Source of the DNA: Lachnospiraceae bacterium Zagget2
GTDB taxonomy: Bacteria; Bacillota; Clostridia; Lachnospirales; Lachnospiraceae
Direction of reading: 5' to 3'
DNA: 51,194 bases
Assembly (NCBI GenBank): GCA_001941045.1
Contig: MSHD01000042.1
Span: forward strand, 18,736 to 69,929
The translations under genes and the position numbers were made by a program. Within the stretch, counting starts at the first letter, position 1; every line of letters starts with the position of its first letter. The notes under the pieces are model-generated. The model did no database searches and was not told the origin of the DNA. It worked only from the letters and a program-made list of their open reading frames with translations. This document shows, in pieces, positions 24,359-33,408 of this stretch.

Positions 24359-25530
24359 CAGGGAAAAAGCCGATGATCGTTGGTGACACGAAAGGCATGA
24401 CACAGGAAGAATTTGCGCGTTCCCGCATTGGGATCGGAGGAAGTGACCAGGCTACACTGGCCGGGCTTTCCCCGTGGAACTCACTGTATGGTCTGTGGAG
24501 CAGGTGCCGGGGTAAGAAGCGGACGGTATTCAAGCCGGACGAAGAGGAAGACTACCGGATGGAAAAGGGACATCTTCTGGAACCGCTGGTAGCCGAAGTC
24601 TTCCGCAGGAAGACCGGGTTTCGCGTATTTGACGATACTTCCATCTTTGCGCATGCGGATTATCCGTTTTTGCGGGCCAATATCGACCGTTTTTACGAGC
24701 GGGAGAGCTTGGATGCGTCGGGAAAGAAGTGTACAGTGCGCGGGATACTGGAGCTGAAAACCACGTTCCCGGAAAGTCAGGATGTATGGAATCTGTGGAA
24801 AAAAGGGGTCTGCCCGGAACACTATCGGCTTCAGGTCCTTTTTTACATGATGGTGCTGGATCTTGACGAGGCATATGTCGCCTGCATGTGGGGCTTTGAT
24901 GAGAAGAAGGACTATGTGCACATCCGGATTGAGCGGGACATGGAGGAGGAAGCGGAGCTTCTGAAAAGGAACGTGGATTTCTGGGATCAGTATGTGATTC
25001 CCGGGAAGAAACCGCCCCTTACGTTTTCTCGGAAACCGGAGGTGGTGATCCGTGACATCCGGGCCTATACCGGATTTGCCGATCCGGAAGCGCCCTGCGT
25101 GATCTTCCAGAGCGATTATCTTGACGACGTGCATGAGATCGAGGCGATCGACCGCGAGATACAGAGCCTGAAGAACAAGATGGACGGCCTTGCGGAGATG
25201 AAGAAAAAGCTGCAGATCCCTTTTGTGGAAGCGATGGGAAACTCGGTGACCGGTATCCTGGCGTGCGGCGACGGGGACTATTATGAGGTTGCATATAAGC
25301 CGCGCGCAAAAAGCGTGGTGCCGGTGGCGAAGCTTTTATATGGCTATCCCGATCTTGTCGAGAAGTACACAAAGGTACTGGTGACAGACCTGCGCGCGGA
25401 TTATCCGGCAGTGTTTGAAAAGGTGAGTGAGAAGGTCGGGGAGGATTCCCGGCAATTCACGATCCGTAAGAAGAAATTTAACGAAAAAAGCCGCTCGGCA
25501 TATGAGCGGAGATTAAAAGAAATCAGTTGA
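24355..25530 (+). CDS. YqaJ-family recombination exonuclease
   Basis: This is a nuclease of the lambda Exo/YqaJ (PD-(D/E)XK) family that prepares 3' single-stranded ends for recombination. The GTG start at 24355 overlaps the upstream stop, with GGGAGGGAAAAGGAC before it; an ATG at 24373 is an alternative. Signatures are RIGIGGSDQATLAGLSPW (about 25-42), a conserved Glu in MEKGHLLEPLV, an Asp in RANIDRF, and GILELKTT (E-x-K) near 130. The 391-residue protein continues with a helical region that may help with oligomers. It belongs to a recombination set with the RecD2 helicase, SSB and the primase-like protein. Confidence 0.85.
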   Translation: MTGKKPMIVGDTKGMTQEEFARSRIGIGGSDQATLAGLSPWNSLYGLWSRCRGKKRTVFKPDEEEDYRMEKGHLLEPLVAEVFRRKTGFRVFDDTSIFAHADYPFLRANIDRFYERESLDASGKKCTVRGILELKTTFPESQDVWNLWKKGVCPEHYRLQVLFYMMVLDLDEAYVACMWGFDEKKDYVHIRIERDMEEEAELLKRNVDFWDQYVIPGKKPPLTFSRKPEVVIRDIRAYTGFADPEAPCVIFQSDYLDDVHEIEAIDREIQSLKNKMDGLAEMKKKLQIPFVEAMGNSVTGILACGDGDYYEVAYKPRAKSVVPVAKLLYGYPDLVEKYTKVLVTDLRADYPAVFEKVSEKVGEDSRQFTIRKKKFNEKSRSAYERRLKEIS

Positions 25531-25545
25531 GAGTGGAGGTACAAT

Positions 25546-26466
25546 ATGACAACACATGAGGTAATAGCAGAGGAACTGGCAAAGAAAATTAGGTTTATCC
25601 TGAAAGATGAGGAAAACATAACTGGAGTCCGTCCAATTACAGTGACGAAAAACAACCGCAAGGAAGAAATAGGATTAGCCGTAAAAATGGCGGACACTCC
25701 GGTGGAAATGATTGTACATCTGCCGGGGTATATCCCGCGGGTCATACGGGGCAGTCTGAGCATGAATGACTGTGCGGAAGAGATGGTTTCTGTTATCCGG
25801 GAAAATATGAAAAATGAAGAGTATAAAAACCTGGTTCCCCCAATGGAGTGGGATTACTGGAAAGAACGTATTATTTTTTGCGTGATAAACAGAAAGGAAA
25901 ACGAGGAAATGCTGAAGAAAATTCCGCATATTCCATTTCTGGATCTTGCGGTAATCTTCCGTCTGGTTATCGAACCGGGCTATGCAACAGCGGTGATAAC
26001 GAATACAGTCATGGATCGTTTTGATATACGTCTTGTGGATCTGATCCGTGCGGCGGAGTCACAGTATGCGGAAAAGAATAACTTCGGATTTGAGCCAATG
26101 GATGAAATTCTTGCAGATTATCGGGCAGAAACAGAAAATCCGAAAAATGAGAATGTGATCAGGGAAGCAGAAAATCTGATGTGGGTTCTCAGCAACCGGG
26201 AAAAGGAGTTTGGAGCCGGATTGATAGCGGATCGTGCCGCCATGGAGAAGGTTGGGGAGATTCTGGACGATGATTATTACATCCTTCCGAGCAGTATTCA
26301 TGAGCTGATCGTTTTGAAAGCGAGCTGCTCAGGCGTACCAGAAAGATACATGGTGGATATTGTGAAGCAGGTGAACAGGACGGCTGTCTTGGAGAAGGAC
26401 TGGCTTTCCGATCATGTTTATTATTATTCCCGTAAACAGAAAAAAGTTTCCCTTGTAGAAGTGTAG
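25546..26466 (+). CDS. DUF5688-family protein
   Basis: The ATG at 25546 follows GTGGAGGTACAAT. The 306-residue soluble protein matches the layout of the DUF5688 family as I know it: an N-terminal variable region, a middle ATAVITNTVMDRF stretch, WVLSNREKEFGAGLIAD (about 211-227), and DDYYILPSSIHELIVL (about 240-255). The function is unknown. It lies between exonuclease and helicase genes in the same direction, with base composition slightly richer in A/T than its neighbours. DUF5688 genes are common in Lachnospiraceae mobile elements. Confidence 0.75.
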   Translation: MTTHEVIAEELAKKIRFILKDEENITGVRPITVTKNNRKEEIGLAVKMADTPVEMIVHLPGYIPRVIRGSLSMNDCAEEMVSVIRENMKNEEYKNLVPPMEWDYWKERIIFCVINRKENEEMLKKIPHIPFLDLAVIFRLVIEPGYATAVITNTVMDRFDIRLVDLIRAAESQYAEKNNFGFEPMDEILADYRAETENPKNENVIREAENLMWVLSNREKEFGAGLIADRAAMEKVGEILDDDYYILPSSIHELIVLKASCSGVPERYMVDIVKQVNRTAVLEKDWLSDHVYYYSRKQKKVSLVEV

Positions 26467-26484
26467 AAAAAAGTGGAGGAAAAG

Positions 26485-28731
26485 ATGGAACGTATGGTTA
26501 CACTGCGTGCTTCCTACGCCGGGTTCATTATCTATGAATCCGGCGATTTCTCCATCTCCATGTGGGATACTTTGGAGACGGAAGAACTTCCGGCGTCTAT
26601 TAGGGCGTCAAAAGGAAGGAAGGCACGGTTTTCAGTAAAAGGCTATCGGCTGCAGCTGTTGAAAGGGGTCACCTGTATTCTGCAGGGGAGTTGGCAGGCA
26701 TCCGAAAAAGGATACCTAAACTTTGCGGCAAAATCTGCGATCCCGGTTGAACCAGATGAGCATGATACGGCCGGGGCGCGGGTTGCCTATCTTTCCAGCG
26801 GCCTGATCAAGGGGATTGGGAAGAAGCACGCGCTGGCGATCGAGCAGAAATTCGGCGCGGATTCGTTTGAGGTGATCCGCGATAATCCGGAGCTGCTCCT
26901 TGGCATCCCTGGCATCGGTATGAAACGGATGAAGAGCATAGCGGAATCCTACCGTCAGACACATTTCATTCAGGAGCTTCACGCGATGATTGGAAATGAC
27001 GAGATTTCGCTGCAGGCTGCCGGGAAGATTTATGACGTACTCGGAACGAAGGCGGGGACGCTCATCAAAGGGAACCCGTATCTTATGACGACCGCAGCGG
27101 GGCTGCCCTTCCCAGTGGTGGACCGCGTAGCGGAAAAGCTGGGCGCTTCTCCGCTGATGGAAGAGCGCTTCGAGGCGGCCTTTTCGCATGTCTTCGCGCT
27201 CTATCGGAGGCAGGGGCATCTATTCCTGCCAAAGGCGTTTCTTCTGAAGGAGACAGGAAAGCTTTTAGAACAGCGGAAACCAGAAGCTCTCTCTGGAGAT
27301 ATGCTGGAGTGCAGGCTGGAAAGCCTGATAGCGGAGAAAGCTCTGGATGATGAGGGTCACGGGCGGATTTATCCGGCCCATTACGCGGATGTGGAAAAGG
27401 AGACAGCGGGAAAACTGATCCGGATGAAATGGAGCGCGCTGCCATATGACAAGGAGCGCTATGCAAAGACGGTCAGGGAATTTATTTTAAGCCAGCCTTT
27501 TCGCCTTTCGGAAAAGCAGATCGCAGCGATCACCTGGGCGCTTGTCAGCCGCGTGCTGATTATCACCGGTGCGCCGGGGAGCGGCAAGACGACGATCATC
27601 AAGGGAATCGTTCAGTGCTGGAAGAGCTTAAATCCGAAAAAGAGCCTGTATCTTCTGGCTCCGACCGGGAAAGCGGCGCGGAGGGCTTCCATGGTGACGG
27701 GAGAGCTGGCCTGCACGGTGGACCGGATGCTGCTGATGCTGAAAGATACGGAGAATAAAGAACTTTCTGATTCTTTCCGGAGCGGTCTGGTCTTGTGTGA
27801 CGAGATGAGCATGGTGGACGCCGTAAAACTGCATGCGCTTCTGTCCCATATGGGCGAAACCGGCCAGTTTATCATGGTTGGGGATGCAGACCAGCTCCCC
27901 AGTATTGAGGCGGGGGATACCCTGCGGCAGATGATCGTATCCGGTTCCATTCGGACGATTTGCCTGGACGCAGTCTTCCGGCAGGGGGAGGATTCCCTGA
28001 TTACCGGGAATGCGAGGCGGATCAACCAGGGTGAGAAAACACTGGAATATGGCGAAGGTTTTCGCTTTGTGGAGACGGATACGGACGAGAAGACAAAGAC
28101 AGTGATGCTGGAGCTCTATCAGCGCTATATAAAGGAGTGCGGGTTCCAGAACGTTGCGATGCTGACACCCAGGAGGGTGAAATCCATCATCGGGTCGGAT
28201 CATCTGAACCAGGCTGTGATGGAACGTCTGTCCGGACGAGGGCGCGGCGCAAAGCATGTCCACGCGAACGGAACGGATTTTTACGTGGGCGACCGTGTGA
28301 TGGAGAACCAGAATAACGTGCGGGCGAACAATGGCGATGTCGGAACGATCATCGGGATAGCAGCCTGCTCGGAGGACGACCAGCTGAAGTATAAGGTGCA
28401 GATCCGGATGGACGGCTCGGAGGAACCCGTCGTTTACACGGAAAGTGACATGGCATCGGTTTCTCCCGGCTATTGCTGTACAATCCACAAATCGCAGGGC
28501 AGCGAATATCCGGTGGTGATCATTCCGGTTACGGAGAGCTGCAAGGTGATGCTGAAGCGGAACCTGCTCTATACCGGCATCACGCGGGCAAAGGAACAGG
28601 TAATCCTGGTCGGGCAGAAGAAGATGCTGGACTACGCGATCGACAACGTAGATACCGGGCGGCGGAATACAATGCTGGCAGAATTTTTAAAAAGAGAAGA
28701 TACGAAAATGGAGGAGAAAAAAGATGCGTAA
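26485..28731 (+). CDS. recD2: RecD2-like superfamily 1 helicase
   Basis: This is an ATP-dependent 5'-3' DNA helicase. I chose the ATG at 26485 because GTGGAGGAAAAG precedes it. Domains in order: an OB-like N-terminus; helix-hairpin-helix stretches around residues 110-165 (GLIKGIGKKHALAIEQ, GIPGIGMKRM); and the helicase core. The core has Walker A ITGAPGSGKTT (about 360), Walker B LCDEMSMVD, motif III VGDADQLPSIEAG, motif V CCTIHKSQGSEYP and motif VI LLYTGITRAKEQV. The 748-residue length fits RecD2. It forms an operon with the DUF5688 and YqaJ genes and overlaps the next gene by eight bases. It probably unwinds element DNA during recombination or replication. Confidence 0.92.
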   Translation: MERMVTLRASYAGFIIYESGDFSISMWDTLETEELPASIRASKGRKARFSVKGYRLQLLKGVTCILQGSWQASEKGYLNFAAKSAIPVEPDEHDTAGARVAYLSSGLIKGIGKKHALAIEQKFGADSFEVIRDNPELLLGIPGIGMKRMKSIAESYRQTHFIQELHAMIGNDEISLQAAGKIYDVLGTKAGTLIKGNPYLMTTAAGLPFPVVDRVAEKLGASPLMEERFEAAFSHVFALYRRQGHLFLPKAFLLKETGKLLEQRKPEALSGDMLECRLESLIAEKALDDEGHGRIYPAHYADVEKETAGKLIRMKWSALPYDKERYAKTVREFILSQPFRLSEKQIAAITWALVSRVLIITGAPGSGKTTIIKGIVQCWKSLNPKKSLYLLAPTGKAARRASMVTGELACTVDRMLLMLKDTENKELSDSFRSGLVLCDEMSMVDAVKLHALLSHMGETGQFIMVGDADQLPSIEAGDTLRQMIVSGSIRTICLDAVFRQGEDSLITGNARRINQGEKTLEYGEGFRFVETDTDEKTKTVMLELYQRYIKECGFQNVAMLTPRRVKSIIGSDHLNQAVMERLSGRGRGAKHVHANGTDFYVGDRVMENQNNVRANNGDVGTIIGIAACSEDDQLKYKVQIRMDGSEEPVVYTESDMASVSPGYCCTIHKSQGSEYPVVIIPVTESCKVMLKRNLLYTGITRAKEQVILVGQKKMLDYAIDNVDTGRRNTMLAEFLKREDTKMEEKKDA

Positions 28732-29017
28732 AAAGAGAAGGATGATAGGAATACTGATACTGGCGGTCGGAGCAGGAACCCTGCTTGCGGCAGGTATCTG
28801 GTGGAGTATTCCGCTGATGCCTGTCGTTTTGAGGATAATCGCGAGGGTTTTATTTGTGATCGGCGCCATTGTCTTCTTGCTGCATGTACATTACGGAATG
28901 CTGCCATATCTGAAGGAAGATGCGGAGACGCCGGATTCTGAGGCGGTGCCGCGATACTTTGTAGCCAGTATCCTGCTCATGGTGATAGCTGTGGTGATTC
29001 TATATCTGGCCAGATAA
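28724..29017 (+). CDS. Small membrane protein, three predicted helices
   Basis: The ATG at 28724 follows GGAGGAGAAAAAAG and overlaps the helicase stop. The 97-residue product has hydrophobic stretches at about residues 8-25, 34-54 and 78-95, with a basic start (RKKRR), so it is an integral membrane protein. A charged loop (KEDAETPDSEAVPR) separates the second and third helices. I recognise no family. It is the last gene of the YqaJ-helicase operon; a short AT-rich gap follows. Confidence 0.55.
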   Translation: MRKKRRMIGILILAVGAGTLLAAGIWWSIPLMPVVLRIIARVLFVIGAIVFLLHVHYGMLPYLKEDAETPDSEAVPRYFVASILLMVIAVVILYLAR

Positions 29018-29173
29018 AAAGAAAGCTAGGGTAAAGTTTTTGTAGATAATATGAAATAGACAAAAAAGAAAAGTTCGGTTGAAGTCCATGTAAAAATGAT
29101 TTATGATAAAAAAAACGTTATAAATCAGCATGTGACATTTACGAAGCTTTATGATGAGCTGGAGGTTGTCGTG

Positions 29174-29362
29174 ATGAAGTTGTTTGATGATGAATATATT
29201 TTTAGAACCTATATAGCGAGTGAAAAAAGAGAAGCTGTAGAGGAAGCTGCAAAGAAAATCACACACAATCTGTCAGAGATGGGGATGTCTGTGGAGAATA
29301 TTGCGAAAGCCGTGAGTGTGCCGGTGAAACAGGTAGAAGAATGGTCTGGGCTTTTGCAATAA
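29174..29362 (+). CDS. Short helical protein, possible remnant of an Rpn-type gene
   Basis: I chose the ATG at 29174, which has GGAGGTTGTCGTG just before it; the frame is open from an ATG at 29096. The 62-residue product has a helical first half (YIASEKREAVEEAAKKITHNL) and a final EMGMSVENIAKAVSVPVKQVEEW. That ending resembles the C-terminal tail of Rpn (PD-(D/E)XK transposase-like) proteins. Without the catalytic part it would be a fragment. The DNA here is richer in A/T than the neighbours. The call is weak. Confidence 0.4.
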   Translation: MKLFDDEYIFRTYIASEKREAVEEAAKKITHNLSEMGMSVENIAKAVSVPVKQVEEWSGLLQ

Positions 29363-29383
29363 TGAAAGGAAAATGGTGGATTC

Positions 29384-30739
29384 ATGGATCTGAAACGAAA
29401 TATATATAAAAAACTCCTTGAATGGAAAGAGGACAGCAGCAGGACTACGCTGGAGGTCAGCGGGGCACGGCAGGTGGGAAAGACTTATCTCATCAACAAA
29501 TTTGCAGATGAGTGTTTTAAGCGTAAAATTTACATCAACCTGTTCGAGCTGAGCGGGAAACAGTTCATGGAATGCTACAAAAAAGCAGTGGAGTGGACGC
29601 CGGGAAACCAGCGTCCGCTTAGCCCGCTTAAGGAGGCGTTCCGACTGTACGAACCCGGGTTTGTGGATGATGAGGAGACCGTCATTATAATTGATGAAAT
29701 CCAGGAATCATCGGAGATTTATAATCGAATCCGGGAATTTACCAGGCAGTTTCGCGCGCGCTTCATCGTGACCGGAAGCTATCTGGGGCGCACTTATGAT
29801 CCTGATTTCCGGTTTTCGAGCGGGGATGTAACGAAGCTTGTTGTTTACACGCTGTCGTTTGATGAGTTCCTGCAGGCGTATGATATGGAAACATATGAGA
29901 AATACAGGATGATAAGGGAATGGCCGCTGGATGAGGTGCTGCATAAACGGTTGGGAGAGATTTACGATATTTATTGCCAGATAGGCGGCTATCCCAAAGT
30001 GGTAGAGAACTACATCCAGAATCATGATATGGAGAAGGCCGAGGGCGAGCTGGTGCGGATTATCGACACCTTCACGAACGAGTCCATCCGTTACTTCACG
30101 GATATTCTGGACACGGCGGTATTTACCCAGATCTTTCTCAGTATATGCAGGATTTTAAACCGCGAGAAAAAAGGGCTTGCCGAGGACAGTATCAGCGAGG
30201 GACTTCAGAAGCTTGTGAAGAATGACTATTCCAGCAACATTTCAAAAGCGACCTGCAACCGCGCGATCAGCTGGCTGAAATCTTCGGGGATTATCGGTTT
30301 CTGCGGAAAGATTACGGAACTTGATATTCTGAATTTTAAAGCGGCGAGCAGATGCTATTTTATGGACTGTGGTCTGGCCAATTATTATCTGAGGCGTACC
30401 GGCACTGATCCGAGGGAACTGGCGGGGACGCTGAATGAGACTTATGTGTATATCAATCTGAGCAAGCGCATTGACCATCCGGCTGAGATCGCGTTTGAGT
30501 CTCCCGCTTTTGCAGTTTATAAAGGGGGCGAGATTGATTTTGTCGTACAGGGGCTGAAAACCGGCAGGCGGTATCTTCTGGAGGTGAAATCTGGAAAAGG
30601 AGACGCGCCGACGGCAAAGAAGGCTCTGGAACAGGGAAAGGCGGATCGTCTGCTGTACCTGAAGAGGGACACCAGAGGCGGAACGGCCGGGAAAACGGAT
30701 ACGCTTCCGATATACCTTCTGGAACAATATCAGTTTTAA
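29384..30739 (+). CDS. ATP-binding protein, AAA_14/DUF4143 family
   Basis: The ATG at 29384 follows GAAAGGAAAATGGTGGATTC. The 451-residue protein has a P-loop GARQVGKTYLI (about 26-36), Walker B TVIIIDEIQES (about 104-114) and a sensor stretch ARFIVTGSYLGR. The C-terminal half is the DUF4143 region, with YFMDCGLANYYLRR and KGGEIDFVVQG near its end, followed by a YLLEVKSGKG stretch that resembles a nuclease-like (E-x-K) core. Its cellular role is not known. It is often a free-standing gene carried by mobile DNA. It lies just before leader copy 3. Confidence 0.85.
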   Translation: MDLKRNIYKKLLEWKEDSSRTTLEVSGARQVGKTYLINKFADECFKRKIYINLFELSGKQFMECYKKAVEWTPGNQRPLSPLKEAFRLYEPGFVDDEETVIIIDEIQESSEIYNRIREFTRQFRARFIVTGSYLGRTYDPDFRFSSGDVTKLVVYTLSFDEFLQAYDMETYEKYRMIREWPLDEVLHKRLGEIYDIYCQIGGYPKVVENYIQNHDMEKAEGELVRIIDTFTNESIRYFTDILDTAVFTQIFLSICRILNREKKGLAEDSISEGLQKLVKNDYSSNISKATCNRAISWLKSSGIIGFCGKITELDILNFKAASRCYFMDCGLANYYLRRTGTDPRELAGTLNETYVYINLSKRIDHPAEIAFESPAFAVYKGGEIDFVVQGLKTGRRYLLEVKSGKGDAPTAKKALEQGKADRLLYLKRDTRGGTAGKTDTLPIYLLEQYQF

Positions 30740-30757
30740 GCTTTTCGTTTTCATTGC

Positions 30758-30880
30758 TTGATTTCGCCGTGAGACCGGCTATGATGGGCATATAGACACA
30801 GTACAGTAAGAAAAGCGAAATCCGGAAAGGATCTATTGGCATGAAGAATGCCCGTAGATCCTTTTTTTCGTGCTGTGTCT
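30758..30880 (+). ncRNA. Leader element copy 3: promoter, GCGAAATC box and terminator
   Basis: A promoter TTGATT (30758) - 16 bp - TATGAT (30780) predicts a start near ATAGAC (30792). GCGAAATC is at 30815-30822. The terminator stem AGGATCTA with TAGATCCT (30828-30862) holds an inner GGCAT/ATGCC stem and is followed by seven Ts. AGACACAG (30794-30801) pairs perfectly with CTGTGTCT (30873-30880) after the terminator. It precedes parB. From the -10 onward it is almost identical to copy 4. Confidence 0.75.
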
Positions 30881-30933
30881 GTTTTACATAGATGCAGCCC
30901 GAAAACCAAATCACAAGTAGAGAGGAGATCAAA

Positions 30934-32331
30934 ATGAGTAGCAAAGAGATAATGCATGAGGATGGCCGGAAAATAGTCTACATAGGAGAGGAGCATATCC
31001 GTCCGCATCCCCAGAATCCAAGGAAAGACCTTGGTGACCTGAAGGAACTGGCAGAGTCCATCCGCAAAAATGGGATTCTGCAGAACCTGACGGTGATACC
31101 CGTAGAGGGTGAACCCGGTGAGTATATGACGGTCATCGGCCATCGCAGAATCGCCGCGGGAAGGCTTGCCGGGATTACAGAATATCCGTGCCAGATCATC
31201 GAAGGCTTAAGTGAAAGAGAGCAGCTTTCGATGATGCTGGAGGAGAATATGCAGCGGGGCGACCTCACGATCTGGGAACAGGCAAACGGTTTTCAGCTTA
31301 TGCTGGATCTGGGAGAGACGGAAGACAGCATAGCCAAAAAGACCGGCTTTTCAAAGAGCACCGTCCGGCGGAGGCTGAATATCGCGAAGCTGGACCAGAA
31401 AGTATTGAAGGAGAAGGAGGAGAAACGAGGCTTTCAGATGAGCCTGACCGATCTGTACGAGCTGGAGAAGGTTGAGGATATTGAGACCAGGAATGAGATC
31501 CTTAATAAGGCGACCGATTCCAGAAACCTGGCTTATCTTGCAAGAAATGCCGTTGAACAGAGGAAGAAAGAGCAGATAAAAGCCCTCTGTATCGAGAAAC
31601 TTGAGAAGGCCGGTGTGAAGCCTGCCCCGGAGGAGATGGCGTATCAGCTTTATAGCGGGAAGTGGGAAATCGTAAAAAGCTTTCCGTATGATAAAACTCC
31701 GGAAGAGTTTTCCGGCCTGGAAGAAGAAAAAAGTGAGTTCTTTTATCTGGAGAGGTATAACTGCCTGAATGTGGTCCGGCGCGCGAAGAAGGTGAAGAAG
31801 GAACTGACTCCTGCGGAACTGGAACAGAAGCGCAAGGAGCGGAATAAGAGACAGCTGAAAGCGATCTGGAAAGGGATGGCGGTCACCAGAAGGCGGTTTA
31901 TCGAGGACATTGTATCCGGTAAAGTACCGCCGCTTAAAGATGTCACTGATCTGGAAGCGGAGCTTTTCGACTTGCTTCTCTGGTATTCTCCCTTGATTTC
32001 GGAAAACCCGTTAAGGGATTTCTTTCTGGGAAAGGATTTTTACAAGGCCGACGAAGCGGAGGTTCGGGAAGCAGAGGAGAAGGTAAAGGGGCTGAGTCTT
32101 CTGCATAAGCTGCTGGGCCTTGTGTCCATACAGGTGGCGCAAAGCGAACTGATGGATTACAGGTTTGCCTACTTGGAGGAGAACGGAAAAAAGGCGCTGA
32201 AGTTTTATGACATCCTCAAGAAGTATGGCTTCTCATTCACAAGTGAGGAAGAGCAGGGTGTCGCTGATGGAAGCAGTGAACTTTATGAGAAAAAGAGTCC
32301 TGCATCTTTCGCGGCCGTTTCCGTTGCTTGA
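30934..32331 (+). CDS. parB: ParB/RepB-family partition protein
   Basis: I chose the ATG at 30934, preceded by AGAGGAGATCAAA; an in-frame ATG at 30892 has no site. The 465-residue protein has a ParB N-terminal nuclease-like fold: VYIGEEHIRPHPQNPRKDLGDL, LAESIRKNGILQNLTV and VIGHRRIAAGRLAG (GHRR is the CTP-binding box II). Then comes an HTH (about 135-160, SIAKKTGFSKSTVRRRLNIAKLD). A long, poorly conserved helical C-terminus follows. No parA is adjacent, as is common in ICEs. It may segregate or regulate the excised element, or bind the repeated leader DNA; the last idea is only a suggestion. Its stop codon lies inside the -35 of leader copy 4. Confidence 0.9.
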   Translation: MSSKEIMHEDGRKIVYIGEEHIRPHPQNPRKDLGDLKELAESIRKNGILQNLTVIPVEGEPGEYMTVIGHRRIAAGRLAGITEYPCQIIEGLSEREQLSMMLEENMQRGDLTIWEQANGFQLMLDLGETEDSIAKKTGFSKSTVRRRLNIAKLDQKVLKEKEEKRGFQMSLTDLYELEKVEDIETRNEILNKATDSRNLAYLARNAVEQRKKEQIKALCIEKLEKAGVKPAPEEMAYQLYSGKWEIVKSFPYDKTPEEFSGLEEEKSEFFYLERYNCLNVVRRAKKVKKELTPAELEQKRKERNKRQLKAIWKGMAVTRRRFIEDIVSGKVPPLKDVTDLEAELFDLLLWYSPLISENPLRDFFLGKDFYKADEAEVREAEEKVKGLSLLHKLLGLVSIQVAQSELMDYRFAYLEENGKKALKFYDILKKYGFSFTSEEEQGVADGSSELYEKKSPASFAAVSVA

Positions 32332-32448
32332 TTTCAGCGCGGGGGCGGTTATGATGGGCGTATAGACACAGTACAGTAAGAAAAGCGAAATCAGGAAAGG
32401 ATCTATTGGCATGAAGAATGCCCGTAGATCCTTTTTTGCTCTGTGTCT
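32328..32448 (+). ncRNA. Leader element copy 4: promoter, GCGAAATC box and terminator
   Basis: A promoter TTGATT (32328, overlapping the parB stop) - 16 bp - TATGAT (32350) predicts a start near ATAGAC (32362). GCGAAATC is at 32385-32392. The terminator stem AGGATCTA with TAGATCCT (32398-32432) is followed by six Ts. AGACACAG (32364-32371) pairs with CTGTGTCT (32441-32448). It is nearly identical to copy 3, 1,570 bp upstream, through 32472. It precedes the gene at 32498. Confidence 0.75.
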
Positions 32449-32497
32449 GTTTTACATAGATGCAGCCCGGAAACCAGTACCAGAAAGGAGAACAGAG

Positions 32498-33408
32498 ATG
32501 ATCAGTAACCAGATAACAAAATTCCAGAACAGCAAAAAGTTGATTGAGTTCGTGGACAAGCTTACACCGGCAGACCCGAGCGCGTATGCGCACCTGCATG
32601 CAGGTATGGAAGATCTCGAAAAGGGAGAGTCGAAGAAATACTCCCTGATCGGGATCAACATCCTCGACTACACGGCGGGGAAGGGCGACGCTTCCGTGTT
32701 CGCTTCCTTCAACCTCTCGCCCTGTGAGATTCAGCAGATTGCGGTCAAAATACCGCGGGAAATAGAGCACTGTGCGGATAAGAAGCTGCTGCAGCTGCTC
32801 GATAGCAAGGCATCTATTACGATGGCTGTGGCCTGCAATGCAGTTCAGCATTACGATGACCTTATGGGGGATCTGTTTTATTTCCTCTCGGAAGCCTATC
32901 CGGACAAAAAGGTTTTTCTGGATTACAAGATGATGGAAATGGATACCGAGGGAATCAGAAAGAAGCTGGCCACGCACTATAAGCTGGATGACAGGCTTGT
33001 ATACAGCGCGGAAAAGTTGGTCGCAAAGCGGCTGGACAAGGACGGCTACGCAGCGATGAAAAAGTTTATGGTCAGACGCTGCGAGAAGGACCGCGACGGA
33101 AATGACCGGCGCTCACCCTGGCAGATTTTTATCGACAATGGGAAGGCAATCCCTGTGGAGCTGGAGAGCGGAGCAAAATGCGCGAAGAAGGATTCCTACA
33201 TTTCGGAAAATCGGCGTCGGTATGGCTCTCTGACGACGAGATTGAAAAGCTGTTCCGTTCGGTGTGCAGCTACATCCGCGTTTTCGAGAATACGATGTGC
33301 TATCCGGCGATCCGCGAAGGACGCAGCGCCTACGCGCAGGAGCAGAGCCGGAAGTGGGAAGAGAGGCGCGCAGCATGGGGAGGTGACATATATGAAGAGG
33401 CTTCTTGA
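32498..33408 (+). pseudogene. Unknown ICE protein interrupted by a -1 frameshift near 33175
   Basis: The ATG at 32498 follows AGAAAGGAGAACAGAG. The first 227 codons (soluble, with YSLIGINILDYTAGKGDASVFASF and a PREIEHCADKKLLQLL helix) look fully coding. After an AAAA run at 33175-33178 the good coding sequence moves back one base. It continues from 33178 as REEGFLHFGKSASVWLSDDE to a stop at 33408. In the original frame the sequence becomes Arg-rich nonsense and then merges, without a stop, into the next gene. One missing A would explain it. It could be a mutation, an assembly error at a homopolymer, or less likely a programmed shift. No family recognised. Confidence 0.65.
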
